This document shows, one piece after another, positions 1 through 5,743 of a stretch of DNA of 6,275 bases. The notes beneath the pieces were generated by a model that did not search any database, was not told the DNA's origin, and saw nothing but the letters and a program-made list of their open reading frames with translations. Made by a program: the position numbers and the translations under genes. How positions within the stretch are numbered: position 1 is the first letter of the stretch; each line of letters starts with the position of its first letter. This stretch comes from Candidatus Pacearchaeota archaeon (lineage in GTDB: Archaea > Nanoarchaeota > Nanoarchaeia > Pacearchaeales > GW2011-AR1): NCBI GenBank assembly GCA_002690445.1, contig NZER01000280.1, positions 1-6,275 of the forward strand, in the 5' to 3' direction.

Positions 1-330
1 CAGTACGATGTCGTGACTGTAACCGAAGCCTTTTCGGGTGTTCCATGCACAAAGGCTTTGATTGATGACGGGCACATCGTTGGTGTGGCCCCGGAAGCAA
101 TCAGTTCCGGCGAGTATGGCTGGGTTCAGCTAACGGGCGTTGTCACGATGAACGTGCTGGCATCCTGTGCTGCCGACGTTAAATTGTATTCGTCCGCAAC
201 AGCTGGCTCGCTTGACGATACGTCCTCCGGTCAGTCGAACGTCAGCGGTATCTGCTTGACGACGGCGCGTGGAGGAACCGACGGCGAGGCTCCCGGCCTG
301 GGAACCTGGCCGCGTTCGGTTGACATCTAA
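1..330 (+). CDS. Capsid decoration-like protein, 3' portion (5' end outside window)
   Basis: The frame is open from base 1 (QYDV...) to the TAA at 328-330, so this is the last 109 residues of a gene that starts upstream. The GTG at 13 is in frame but is probably internal. The visible part is small, beta-rich and Ala/Gly/Ser/Thr-rich. It includes GVAPEAISSGEYGWVQLTG, then a valine-rich strand, then a LYSSATAGSLDD stretch and a short hydrophobic strand. From memory, this pattern (an 'AISSGEYGWVQ'-type turn followed by a 'LY..ATAG.LDD' turn) occurs in small phage head proteins encoded just after the major capsid protein and thought to decorate the capsid surface. Its place upstream of the adaptor fits a head role. 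The specific function is inferred; another small structural protein of similar fold is possible. A hairpin and the HhH gene follow directly. Confidence 0.6.
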   Translation, partial: QYDVVTVTEAFSGVPCTKALIDDGHIVGVAPEAISSGEYGWVQLTGVVTMNVLASCAADVKLYSSATAGSLDDTSSGQSNVSGICLTTARGGTDGEAPGLGTWPRSVDI

Positions 331-333
331 CCT

Positions 334-341
334 AGAGGAGG
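334..341 (+). promoter_or_regulatory. Strong Shine-Dalgarno (AGAGGAGG) for the gene at 375, set far upstream
   Basis: AGAGGAGG is an excellent match to the anti-Shine-Dalgarno sequence. It sits about 33 bases before the ATG at 375, too far for normal initiation. The bases just before that ATG (CACAACTGCCT) hold no purine-rich alternative. The reading frame of the downstream gene, traced back to an in-frame TAG at 333-335, contains no ATG, GTG or TTG upstream of 375. The motif therefore either serves 375 through the intervening hairpin or is unused. Confidence 0.6.
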
Positions 342-366
342 TGCGGGGGCGTAAAAACCCCCGCAC
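341..366 (+). promoter_or_regulatory. Perfect 9-bp GC-rich stem-loop between Shine-Dalgarno and start codon
   Basis: GTGCGGGGG (341-349) is exactly complementary to CCCCCGCAC (358-366), with an 8-base loop CGTAAAAA. The stem begins where the AGAGGAG motif ends and closes 8 bases before the ATG at 375. Folded, it would place the Shine-Dalgarno at near-normal spacing from the ATG. No T-run follows the 3' arm (AACTGCC), so it is not a standard intrinsic terminator in this direction. Other possible roles are an mRNA stability element, a weak attenuator or a processing site between the capsid genes and downstream genes. Confidence 0.75.
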
Positions 367-374
367 AACTGCCT

Positions 375-782
375 ATGAGCAATATCAGGATTGAGTTTCT
401 GCCGAGCGAAGACGAAAAGCCCGATCTTATTGAAATTCGCCGCGTCGGTGATCCGAACATAGTGCTCTACAAGGTGTCCGAGAAAGTCGAATGGCTGAAA
501 GAGCATTTCCCGGCGGAACTGGCGGCATACCAGAAAAGCGGCGGGGAGGTTATCGCTGCCAATATAAGGCCACAAGGCACCGAGTTGACGGCTTTGAAGG
601 GCGTCGGCCCACGACGGGCGCAGACTCTGGTCGATCAGGATGTGAATACCGTCGAGCAACTGGCAGAACTGTCAGACGCCAGCGTCAGCAGTCTGGGTGC
701 CGGGACTGTTGATCTGCGTAAGCTGGCCCGTGACTACCTTGCCGATCAGGCCGGTCTTAAACCAAGGCAGGCTGTTGGATGA
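375..782 (+). CDS. Phage structural-module protein with C-terminal helix-hairpin-helix domain
   Basis: This 135-residue protein has two parts. Residues 1-60 are charged and include VGDPNIVLYKVSEKVEWLKE followed by HFPAELAAYQKSG. That resembles the N-terminal part of small proteins often found between capsid and adaptor genes in podovirus-like phages, where an incoming-residue strand is followed by an 'FP..ya.Yk.G' helix. Residues 69-126 form a helix-hairpin-helix region: LKGVGPRRA at 74-82 is a classic HhH hairpin, followed by VEQLAELSDA and a second LGAG hairpin near 107-110. HhH motifs usually bind DNA backbone without sequence specificity, but in this family they may only mediate protein contacts. 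The ATG at 375 is the only usable start in frame after the TAG at 333. The stop overlaps the adaptor start by 4 bases (ATGA). The exact role is unknown; a head-vertex or DNA-end function is inferred from position. Confidence 0.75.
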   Translation: MSNIRIEFLPSEDEKPDLIEIRRVGDPNIVLYKVSEKVEWLKEHFPAELAAYQKSGGEVIAANIRPQGTELTALKGVGPRRAQTLVDQDVNTVEQLAELSDASVSSLGAGTVDLRKLARDYLADQAGLKPRQAVG

Positions 783-1486
783 CGCTGCTCACGATTTGCC
801 AAGACGCCGCAAAGATTATCGGGATAACTGCGCCTGATGCGGTTACCTCGTCAACGGATACGTCTGTTATCCAGCTTGAGGCTTGTGCGAATCAGGAAGG
901 CCGCGCCCAGGTGCAGCGGTACAAGTGGGAGATTTTGATTAAAGAGGGAAGCCATACGACTCTGGCTACTGAAAGTCAGGGCACGATGGTTTCGATCGCC
1001 AGCGACTTCGGGCGCTTCAGCAACAACACGATGTGGAACCGCACGACGGACAGAACCTATTACGGGCCACTCACAGACTCCGAATGGCAGCGTATTCTGG
1101 CTGTTGTCAGCGGCGGCATCACCAACTATTTCCGCATTCGTGGCGGGTTGCTGCTTATGCACCCGACGCCCACGGCAGGGGAATCCGTCAAGTTTGAATA
1201 CGTTTCCAAGTACTGGGTGGATACGTCCGGTGGCTCTACCGCCAATGCGGACAAGTTCAGCGGCGACTCGCAGACTACCGTTCTGGAAGAGGAACTGGTT
1301 ATTCTGGGTGTCGTCTGGCGGTTCTTGAAGATCAAGGGACTGCCGTTCCAGCAGCAGTTCATGGAATATCAGGCCCGTGTGGAAGAATACAGTGGGCATG
1401 ATGGAGCGAAACCGATTCTGCGAATGGGTGGCCCGAATAGGGCTATTCTTGCGCTCAATGTGCCGGAAGGTAACTATGGCGCGTGA
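779..1486 (+). CDS. Head-tail adaptor protein, SU10-adaptor-like
   Basis: This 235-residue protein matches, from memory, the adaptor family typified by phage SU10, whose members form a ring under the portal and join it to the short tail. Visible landmarks are an N-terminal helix (LLTICQDAAKIIGI), a central DFGRFSNNTMWNRTTDR block (76-92) leading to GPLTDSEWQ, a beta segment FRIRGGLLLMHPTPTAGE (118-135) ending in FEYVSKYW, and a C-terminal helical region with EEELVILGVVWRFLKIKGLP (171-190). Its length suits a complete protein. The start ATG overlaps the previous stop by 4 bases, with a weak AAGG 11 bases upstream, so translation is probably coupled. The 3' end overlaps the next gene by 11 bases. 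The family call is fairly secure. The location at the portal-tail joint comes from knowledge of the family. Confidence 0.8.
   Translation: MTLLTICQDAAKIIGITAPDAVTSSTDTSVIQLEACANQEGRAQVQRYKWEILIKEGSHTTLATESQGTMVSIASDFGRFSNNTMWNRTTDRTYYGPLTDSEWQRILAVVSGGITNYFRIRGGLLLMHPTPTAGESVKFEYVSKYWVDTSGGSTANADKFSGDSQTTVLEEELVILGVVWRFLKIKGLPFQQQFMEYQARVEEYSGHDGAKPILRMGGPNRAILALNVPEGNYGA
1465..1470 (+). promoter_or_regulatory. Shine-Dalgarno GGAAGG deciding the start at 1476
   Basis: GGAAGG ends 5 bases before the ATG at 1476. The same frame is open back to a GTG at 1377, but the GTG start would place 99 bases inside the adaptor gene. The well-placed Shine-Dalgarno and short overlap, like those of the neighbouring genes, favour 1476. 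Confidence 0.75.
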
Positions 1487-2825
1487 TCTATATGGCGAAA
1501 TGCTCGCACGGACGCTGAACAGAGGCGCTCCGCCGGGGCATTCTGCTGCCTATATCACGCCGCAAGAAGGCTTCCAATTACGCGCTTCCGGCGGGGGCGT
1601 TGCTCCCGGCGGCGGCCAGTATATGGCTAATGGAATTCCCAGCTTTCAAGAATTCGGCGGCGTTGATCCGGGTATTGACGATCCGACAGGCCCAACAGGA
1701 GGGTATGGTTCCGCTGGTTTTGAGATGGGGTTTGCCGATCCGGGTCTTCCGGGTTATTCGGAATATCAGGGCGTGTCACGAGCAGATGTAGACAGGGCCG
1801 TACAAGATCTGGGGCCAGAAAATCCGCTGGGAAAAGCAGAGCGCAACGAAATGGCGCGGCAAATGGCGGCTGCTCGAAGGGCTGCTGTTGCTCCTCCAGA
1901 GGCACTGCATGAAATAGCAGCTAGAAATCTAGAGGCTATAAATCTAAATCCTGACTATGTAGAACATAGAGGGCCTCCCGCCGGTTACAGGGGGCAGCCT
2001 GCCGCTCCCCCAACCTATACAGAAAAGGGGCGTGAGGCATTATCACGCAGCATTAGCAAAGGCGGGATTGGCTCAGAGGCTCCCGGCACTGCGCTTGCAA
2101 ATAACAATCCTACTGCGACAACTGAAGATGTTGCTACTGTAAACCAACATTCAGATCGAACGGGTGGTTATTCGGTAAACGATCCGTACAGTGATGTGTC
2201 TGTTCCGGCTGGAATGAATATGGGGATGATTCCTGCGCTGGCAGGCACCGTAGCCGGGCTTGCATCTCCTGCTATTGGGCTACCAATGATGATGAGTGAA
2301 TATCCTACATTGGGGAGAATGGGATGGAATGCCGCTAGAGCGGACACAGGAATGATAGGAACAGCCCTCAGAGGATTTGAAACTAATGTCACCGATCCTA
2401 TTAACAGAGCATTTGATGTTGTCACCGCGCCGGTAGACAGGTTGGGCGATTTTCTTGGGAGTCGCGTCAGGGCTGGTGCGTCTGCTGTGGGTGACTTTAT
2501 TGACGAAAATGTTGTTGATCCCCTTGGGCAGCGCACCACTGCTTTAGGAGAAGATATCGCCGGGGCATTCCCGGATTTACCGGATTTTTCTATAGGAGAT
2601 GTCTTTTCCCAAGGTGAGACGCCAAGCGGCAGCTTCCAAGACCCCCAGGCAGGGGGCAATCAGGAGGTATTTGTTCCGCCGCAACCTGCGCCTGTAACGG
2701 AGCCGTTTGTTTCCGATAGTACGGAAAGGCAATTTGCGGATATTCCGCCGGAGATTCTGGCTAGGATACTGGCTAATGAACAGTTTGGCCGACAACGACA
2801 GCAGCAAGCGTTAGGTTTAGCGTGA
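1476..2825 (+). CDS. Unrecognised 449-residue protein, probable virion component, with one hydrophobic segment
   Basis: I do not recognise this family. From the ATG at 1476 the protein has 449 residues. Residues 1-90 are rich in Gly, Pro and aromatic residues (APGGGQYMANG, then TGPTGGYGSAGFEMGF) and look disordered. Residues about 105-150 are charged and helical (AERNEMARQMAAARRAAV). Residues 247-273 form the only strongly hydrophobic stretch (GMIPALAGTVAGLASPAIGL and three methionines), possibly membrane-inserting. Residues 300-365 are amphipathic helices holding two similar NV-x-DP motifs (304-308 and 345-349). The tail is low-complexity and ends in RQRQQQALGLA. Several rows inside the gene are much AT-richer than the flanks and carry AGA, CTA and ATA codons. 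The gene lies between adaptor and nozzle candidate and overlaps both. An ejected or internal virion protein is one inference; a lineage-specific accessory protein is equally possible. Confidence 0.7.
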   Translation: MARDLYGEMLARTLNRGAPPGHSAAYITPQEGFQLRASGGGVAPGGGQYMANGIPSFQEFGGVDPGIDDPTGPTGGYGSAGFEMGFADPGLPGYSEYQGVSRADVDRAVQDLGPENPLGKAERNEMARQMAAARRAAVAPPEALHEIAARNLEAINLNPDYVEHRGPPAGYRGQPAAPPTYTEKGREALSRSISKGGIGSEAPGTALANNNPTATTEDVATVNQHSDRTGGYSVNDPYSDVSVPAGMNMGMIPALAGTVAGLASPAIGLPMMMSEYPTLGRMGWNAARADTGMIGTALRGFETNVTDPINRAFDVVTAPVDRLGDFLGSRVRAGASAVGDFIDENVVDPLGQRTTALGEDIAGAFPDLPDFSIGDVFSQGETPSGSFQDPQAGGNQEVFVPPQPAPVTEPFVSDSTERQFADIPPEILARILANEQFGRQRQQQALGLA

Positions 2826-4348
2826 TGGCTACTTCTCCACTTGCCATGACAGGACAGAGCAACGCGGTGCCGTCGCCTATTGGCGGCTTGAACACTCGCG
2901 ATTCTGTCGATCTGTTGCCGGAAACCGATGCTATCCGCTTGGATAACTTCTTTCCGGCCCGTTCTCATGTTCAGGTGCGTAACGGTTACGACGATCATGT
3001 CACCGGGCTGCCGTCCACTGTTCAGAGCTTGATGGTTTACGCCAGCGGCACGACAAGCACGATGTTTGCTGCGAGCGGCACTGCTGTCTACAACGTAACC
3101 AGTGCCGGTTCAGTCGGCGCTGCTGTCATCACCAGCCTGTCGAATGCCCGGTTCCAGTGGGTGAATATGACAACAGCAGGTGGATCATTCCTGTTCATAT
3201 GCAACGGTGCAGACGCACCGCGCCACTGGAACGGCTCCGCATGGGCTACGCCTACTCTGAGCAGCATCACCGCTGCCAATGTTATCCATGTGGAAGTATA
3301 CAAAGAGCGGCTGTTTTTCGTCCTGACGGATAGCCTGACATACGGCTATTTGCCGGTGAACAGTGTGGCCGGAACGGTTGCATCCGTCAATCTGGGCAGC
3401 GTGTTCAGCAAGGGCGGCAAGCTGATGGCAATCAGCACATGGACACGCGACGGCGGGTCCGGCCCGGACGACAACATTCTGTTCTACACGGATCAGGGCG
3501 AAATCGCCATGTACAGCGGCACTGATCCGTCTGACGCCACGAAGTGGAGCCTTGTAGGTGTTTACACGGTAGGGCGTCCCATAGGGCGTCGGTGTATGCT
3601 TCGCGTTGGATCAGACTGTTACCTGGTGACAGAGAACGGCCTTCTGCCCATGACACAGGTTCTCGGAACCGGCGAGGCAGCGCCCAACCGCGCTATCAGC
3701 GACAAGATCAGCAACAGCTACAACGATTCCGTCGTCAACTTCAAAGATGTCTTTGGATGGCAGGGAATCATCTATCCGAAGGGCGGCTATGCGGCGATCA
3801 ATGTCCCGGCATCAACAGGCGGGGATTTCATCCAGTATGTCGTTAATCTGGATACGGGAGCGTGGGCTAGATTTACCAATCAGAACGCTTACGTCTGGGC
3901 GCTTTACGACAGCGATCTATATTTTGGCGGCAACACCAAGGTTCATAAGGCGGATAGCGGCACGGATGACGCCGGTGCTGCCATAGAGGCCGTCGCCAAG
4001 ACGGCGTTTATATACTTCGGGGGCAGAAGCGGGCCTAAACGGTACACGGCAATCCGTCCCGTTATGGCGAGCGATGCCGATCTTGAGGTAAGCATCGGCT
4101 TCGATACCGACTTCCGTGACGGAACTACGACTTTCGTGCCCAGCACAACGTCCTCCATAGCTTCGGCGTGGGATACGGCAACGTGGGATTCGGCAACGTG
4201 GGGCGCACCCGTCACAACCCAGCAGGCATGGTTCAGCGTTGCCGACATTGGCTGGAACGCCGCCGTGCGTGTTAGAACCAGCACCACACAGCAGTCCGTG
4301 AGGTGGCTTGCGACAGACGTTCGTTATGAAGTGGGGGCGGGCTTATGA
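2825..4348 (+). CDS. Probable tail nozzle/hub protein of a short-tailed phage
   Basis: From the ATG at 2825 this is 507 residues; a GTG at 2822 is an alternative start. The N-terminus carries PSPIGGLNTRDS (16-27) and DAIRLDNFFP (35-44) followed by VRNGY (51-55). I recognise this opening from large virion proteins of podovirus-like phages and prophages. Much of the rest is repeated short beta strands (for example MFAASGTAVYNVTSAG and LYFGGNTKVHKADSG), compatible with a beta-propeller such as that of T7 gp12 and related nozzles. Near the end is a tryptophan repeat, W449-DTAT-W454-DSAT-W459. Nozzles form the distal exit of the short tail and gate DNA release. The nozzle assignment is inferred from fold-like pattern, size and place after the adaptor; 'virion structural protein' is certain enough. 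The start overlaps the previous stop as TGATG, with a weak AGG 9 bases upstream. Confidence 0.7.
   Translation: MATSPLAMTGQSNAVPSPIGGLNTRDSVDLLPETDAIRLDNFFPARSHVQVRNGYDDHVTGLPSTVQSLMVYASGTTSTMFAASGTAVYNVTSAGSVGAAVITSLSNARFQWVNMTTAGGSFLFICNGADAPRHWNGSAWATPTLSSITAANVIHVEVYKERLFFVLTDSLTYGYLPVNSVAGTVASVNLGSVFSKGGKLMAISTWTRDGGSGPDDNILFYTDQGEIAMYSGTDPSDATKWSLVGVYTVGRPIGRRCMLRVGSDCYLVTENGLLPMTQVLGTGEAAPNRAISDKISNSYNDSVVNFKDVFGWQGIIYPKGGYAAINVPASTGGDFIQYVVNLDTGAWARFTNQNAYVWALYDSDLYFGGNTKVHKADSGTDDAGAAIEAVAKTAFIYFGGRSGPKRYTAIRPVMASDADLEVSIGFDTDFRDGTTTFVPSTTSSIASAWDTATWDSATWGAPVTTQQAWFSVADIGWNAAVRVRTSTTQQSVRWLATDVRYEVGAGL
4168..4203 (+). repeat. 15-bp tandem repeat encoding a WDxAT tryptophan repeat
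   Basis: GTGGGATACGGCAAC (4168-4182) is followed directly by GTGGGATTCGGCAAC (4183-4197), differing at one base, then by a partial third copy starting GTGGGG. In frame it encodes W-D-T-A-T-W-D-S-A-T-W-G. Because the unit is a multiple of three, changes in copy number would keep the frame. Similar tryptophan-spaced turns occur in related phage proteins as far as I recall, so the repeat may be a conserved structural motif and not a recent duplication. Confidence 0.8.
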
Positions 4349-4692
4349 TGAGCGATTACGTCTGGGAACTCCTTGCCCCGGCAACAGAGGCATTTGAAGA
4401 TGTTGGACGCGCGGAAGTCGAGCAAGGCTTGGACGAAGGCACGTTTACGTTGTTTGAGGGGCTTGAATCAGCAGCAGTAACCTGTGCTTTCGGCGATTCT
4501 CTGAGAATAGGACTGGCTGGCGGGAATTTGACGGAGCTAAAACAGATAGAAAAAGAAATCTGCGATTTCGCCAAAGCGCGGAATTTCAGATTCGTAGAGA
4601 TTATTGGACGCCCCGGATGGGAGCGTGAGTTGCCGGATTATAAACGAACAGCGGTGCTTTTAAGAAAGGAGCTGGGTTATGGGCTTCATTAG
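4345..4692 (+). CDS. Small GNAT-fold-like protein, T7 gp13-like virion assembly factor candidate
   Basis: This 115-residue protein starts ATGATG; the second ATG at 4348 is an equally possible start. The first ATG overlaps the previous stop as ATGA. The order is a short N-terminal segment, strands around TFTLFEG and AAVTCAFG, strand LRIGLAGG (53-60), a long helix ELKQIEKEICDFAKARNF (64-81), strand RFVEIIGR, the turn GRPGWERELPDYK (88-100), and a last strand AVLLRKEL. This matches the C-terminal half of an acetyltransferase (GNAT) fold and the small GNAT-like proteins, including the T7 gp13 family, encoded near nozzle and internal protein genes of podoviruses. The usual acetyl-CoA loop (R/Q-x-x-G-x-G/A) before the long helix is not visible; GGNLTELKQ is there instead. 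A structural or assembly role is therefore likelier than acetylation. It overlaps the next gene by 14 bases. Confidence 0.65.
   Translation: MMSDYVWELLAPATEAFEDVGRAEVEQGLDEGTFTLFEGLESAAVTCAFGDSLRIGLAGGNLTELKQIEKEICDFAKARNFRFVEIIGRPGWERELPDYKRTAVLLRKELGYGLH
4666..4671 (+). promoter_or_regulatory. Strong Shine-Dalgarno AAGGAG for the gene at 4679
   Basis: AAGGAG lies inside the end of the GNAT-like gene, 7 bases before the ATG at 4679. It is among the best-matching and best-spaced ribosome sites in the window. It supports a 14-base overlap start, and suggests high, partly independent translation of the downstream virion protein. Confidence 0.8.
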
Positions 4693-5743
4693 AGACATGT
4701 TCAGTAGCCCAGATCCACCGCCGCCTATAAACTACGGGCAGTTACAGCAAGATCAACAGGTTTTGGATGAAGACGCAGCACGACTTCAAACTGCTCTGTC
4801 ACGTCCTGATCTTGTTACGCCGTATAGCACCACGACATTTCGGGAGACTGCGCCGGATCAATATCTCGGCACTTACACTCTTGCACAGCCCTATGAAGAT
4901 TTGCGCGTACAGGAAGCAGAGCTTCAGCGCGGCTTGCAGGGCTTGTCAACCCAACGTCTCGGGCAGATCGACAGAGGAGCCTTCACTACAGCCGGGTTAC
5001 CGGGAGAGCCAGCGCCGTTTACCTACGATCAATTCGGCGCACAGCCAACCTATTCAACAGCCGGTGCCAGTTATCAGTTGCCGGGGTTTTCTGATCTCAA
5101 TACTTTCACCAGCAACGCCGCTGACGAGTTCTTCAATCGAGCCGTAGCACGTCTGAACCCGCAGTTCGACAGGGCGGAAGCAGCTTTGCGGACGCAGTTG
5201 ATTACCAGCGGCATACCGGAAGGCTCTGATGCCTTTAATCAAGAGCTTGAGCTATTCCGGCAACAGAAGAACGATCAACTGGCCGATCTGGCAAGCCAAT
5301 CCGTATTTCAAGGACAAACGCTGCAATCCAACATACTCGGCAACATATTGCAGGGCCGTGGACAGCAGCTACAGGAACTGGGCACTGAGTTTGATGTAGC
5401 GACGGGCCAGAGGGGGCAGCAAATTGCAGAAGCCCAGAATCAGTATGCGCTCGCGCAACAAGCCAGAGATCGTGCTATTGCCGAACGTCTGCGTGAGCGT
5501 CAGCAGCCCATGACTGAGCTATCGGCGATGCTGACAGGCACAACCCCGTTCAGTCAGGCAGCAGCGCAAGGGCCCGGTTCACTTGCTCCTGTAGCGGGGC
5601 CACCTCCGGCTGATCTCGGTGCTTTGGCGGCAGCGCAACAGGCCGACAGGCTTGCTAGGTTCCAAGGGGCGCAACAGGCACAGGCCACAGCGCTTAGTAT
5701 ACCGACGACATTGGCGGCGGCTTATCTCGGAAGGCCAAGATAA
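4679..5743 (+). CDS. Internal virion / DNA-transfer-type structural protein
   Basis: This 354-residue protein begins MGFIRDMF and a proline-rich run (PDPPPP, 11-16). Then come VTPYSTTTF (46-54), a short strand segment TYTLAQPYEDLRVQEAELQRG (start to 85), and the central block ARLNPQFDRAEAALRTQL (157-174) followed by SGIPEGSDAFNQEL and helix RQQKNDQLADLASQ. Next is a long Gln/Ala-rich helical region (about 205-272) ending RERQQPMTELSAMLTGT. I recognise this order (TPYG-like strand, 'L.PQFd.....Lr..L...GIp.GS.A...' and 'QP..ELSAlltG') from proteins encoded after nozzle genes in podovirus-like phages and prophages, often labelled virion structural or DNA transfer proteins. A role inside the head or ejected with DNA is inferred. 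The C-terminus is low-complexity Ala/Gln. There is no signal peptide. The strong upstream ribosome site fixes the start. Confidence 0.75.
   Translation: MGFIRDMFSSPDPPPPINYGQLQQDQQVLDEDAARLQTALSRPDLVTPYSTTTFRETAPDQYLGTYTLAQPYEDLRVQEAELQRGLQGLSTQRLGQIDRGAFTTAGLPGEPAPFTYDQFGAQPTYSTAGASYQLPGFSDLNTFTSNAADEFFNRAVARLNPQFDRAEAALRTQLITSGIPEGSDAFNQELELFRQQKNDQLADLASQSVFQGQTLQSNILGNILQGRGQQLQELGTEFDVATGQRGQQIAEAQNQYALAQQARDRAIAERLRERQQPMTELSAMLTGTTPFSQAAAQGPGSLAPVAGPPPADLGALAAAQQADRLARFQGAQQAQATALSIPTTLAAAYLGRPR
5729..5734 (+). promoter_or_regulatory. Shine-Dalgarno GGAAGG for the gene at 5743
   Basis: GGAAGG lies 8 bases before the ATG at 5743, inside the last codons of the preceding gene. Together with the TAATG stop-start overlap, it fixes the start of the final, incomplete gene. 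Confidence 0.75.

Noticed and set aside
341..374. Intrinsic terminator between the decoration-like gene and the HhH gene
   Set aside because: The stem is strong but no T-run follows it on the plus strand; a weak attenuator role cannot be excluded, but it is not a standard terminator.
851..1399. 182-codon open frame on the minus strand
   Set aside because: It lies wholly antisense to the recognised adaptor gene, and its translation shows no recognisable family or plausible domain pattern.
1377..1475. In-frame N-terminal extension of the 1476 gene from a GTG at 1377
   Set aside because: It would overlap the adaptor gene by 110 bases, while the ATG at 1476 has GGAAGG at 5-base spacing and an overlap like its neighbours.
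2168..2659. 163-codon open frame on the minus strand
   Set aside because: It is antisense to the 1476-2825 gene and its Pro/Ser-rich translation looks like a mirror of the sense codons; all other supported genes are on the plus strand.
2642..2668. Small C5/G5 hairpin followed by AGGAGGT inside the 1476-2825 gene, resembling the 341-366 arrangement
   Set aside because: No ATG or GTG follows at usable spacing, and the nearby TTG at 2671 opens a frame that stops after eight codons, so an internal start is not supported.
3571..3588. Short direct repeat AGGGCGTC separated by four bases
   Set aside because: It simply encodes two Gly-Arg pairs within the nozzle candidate, and such a short repeat is expected by chance.
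4679..4692. Programmed frameshift joining the GNAT-like and downstream proteins
   Set aside because: There is no slippery heptamer in the 14-base overlap, and the downstream gene has its own strong AAGGAG site.
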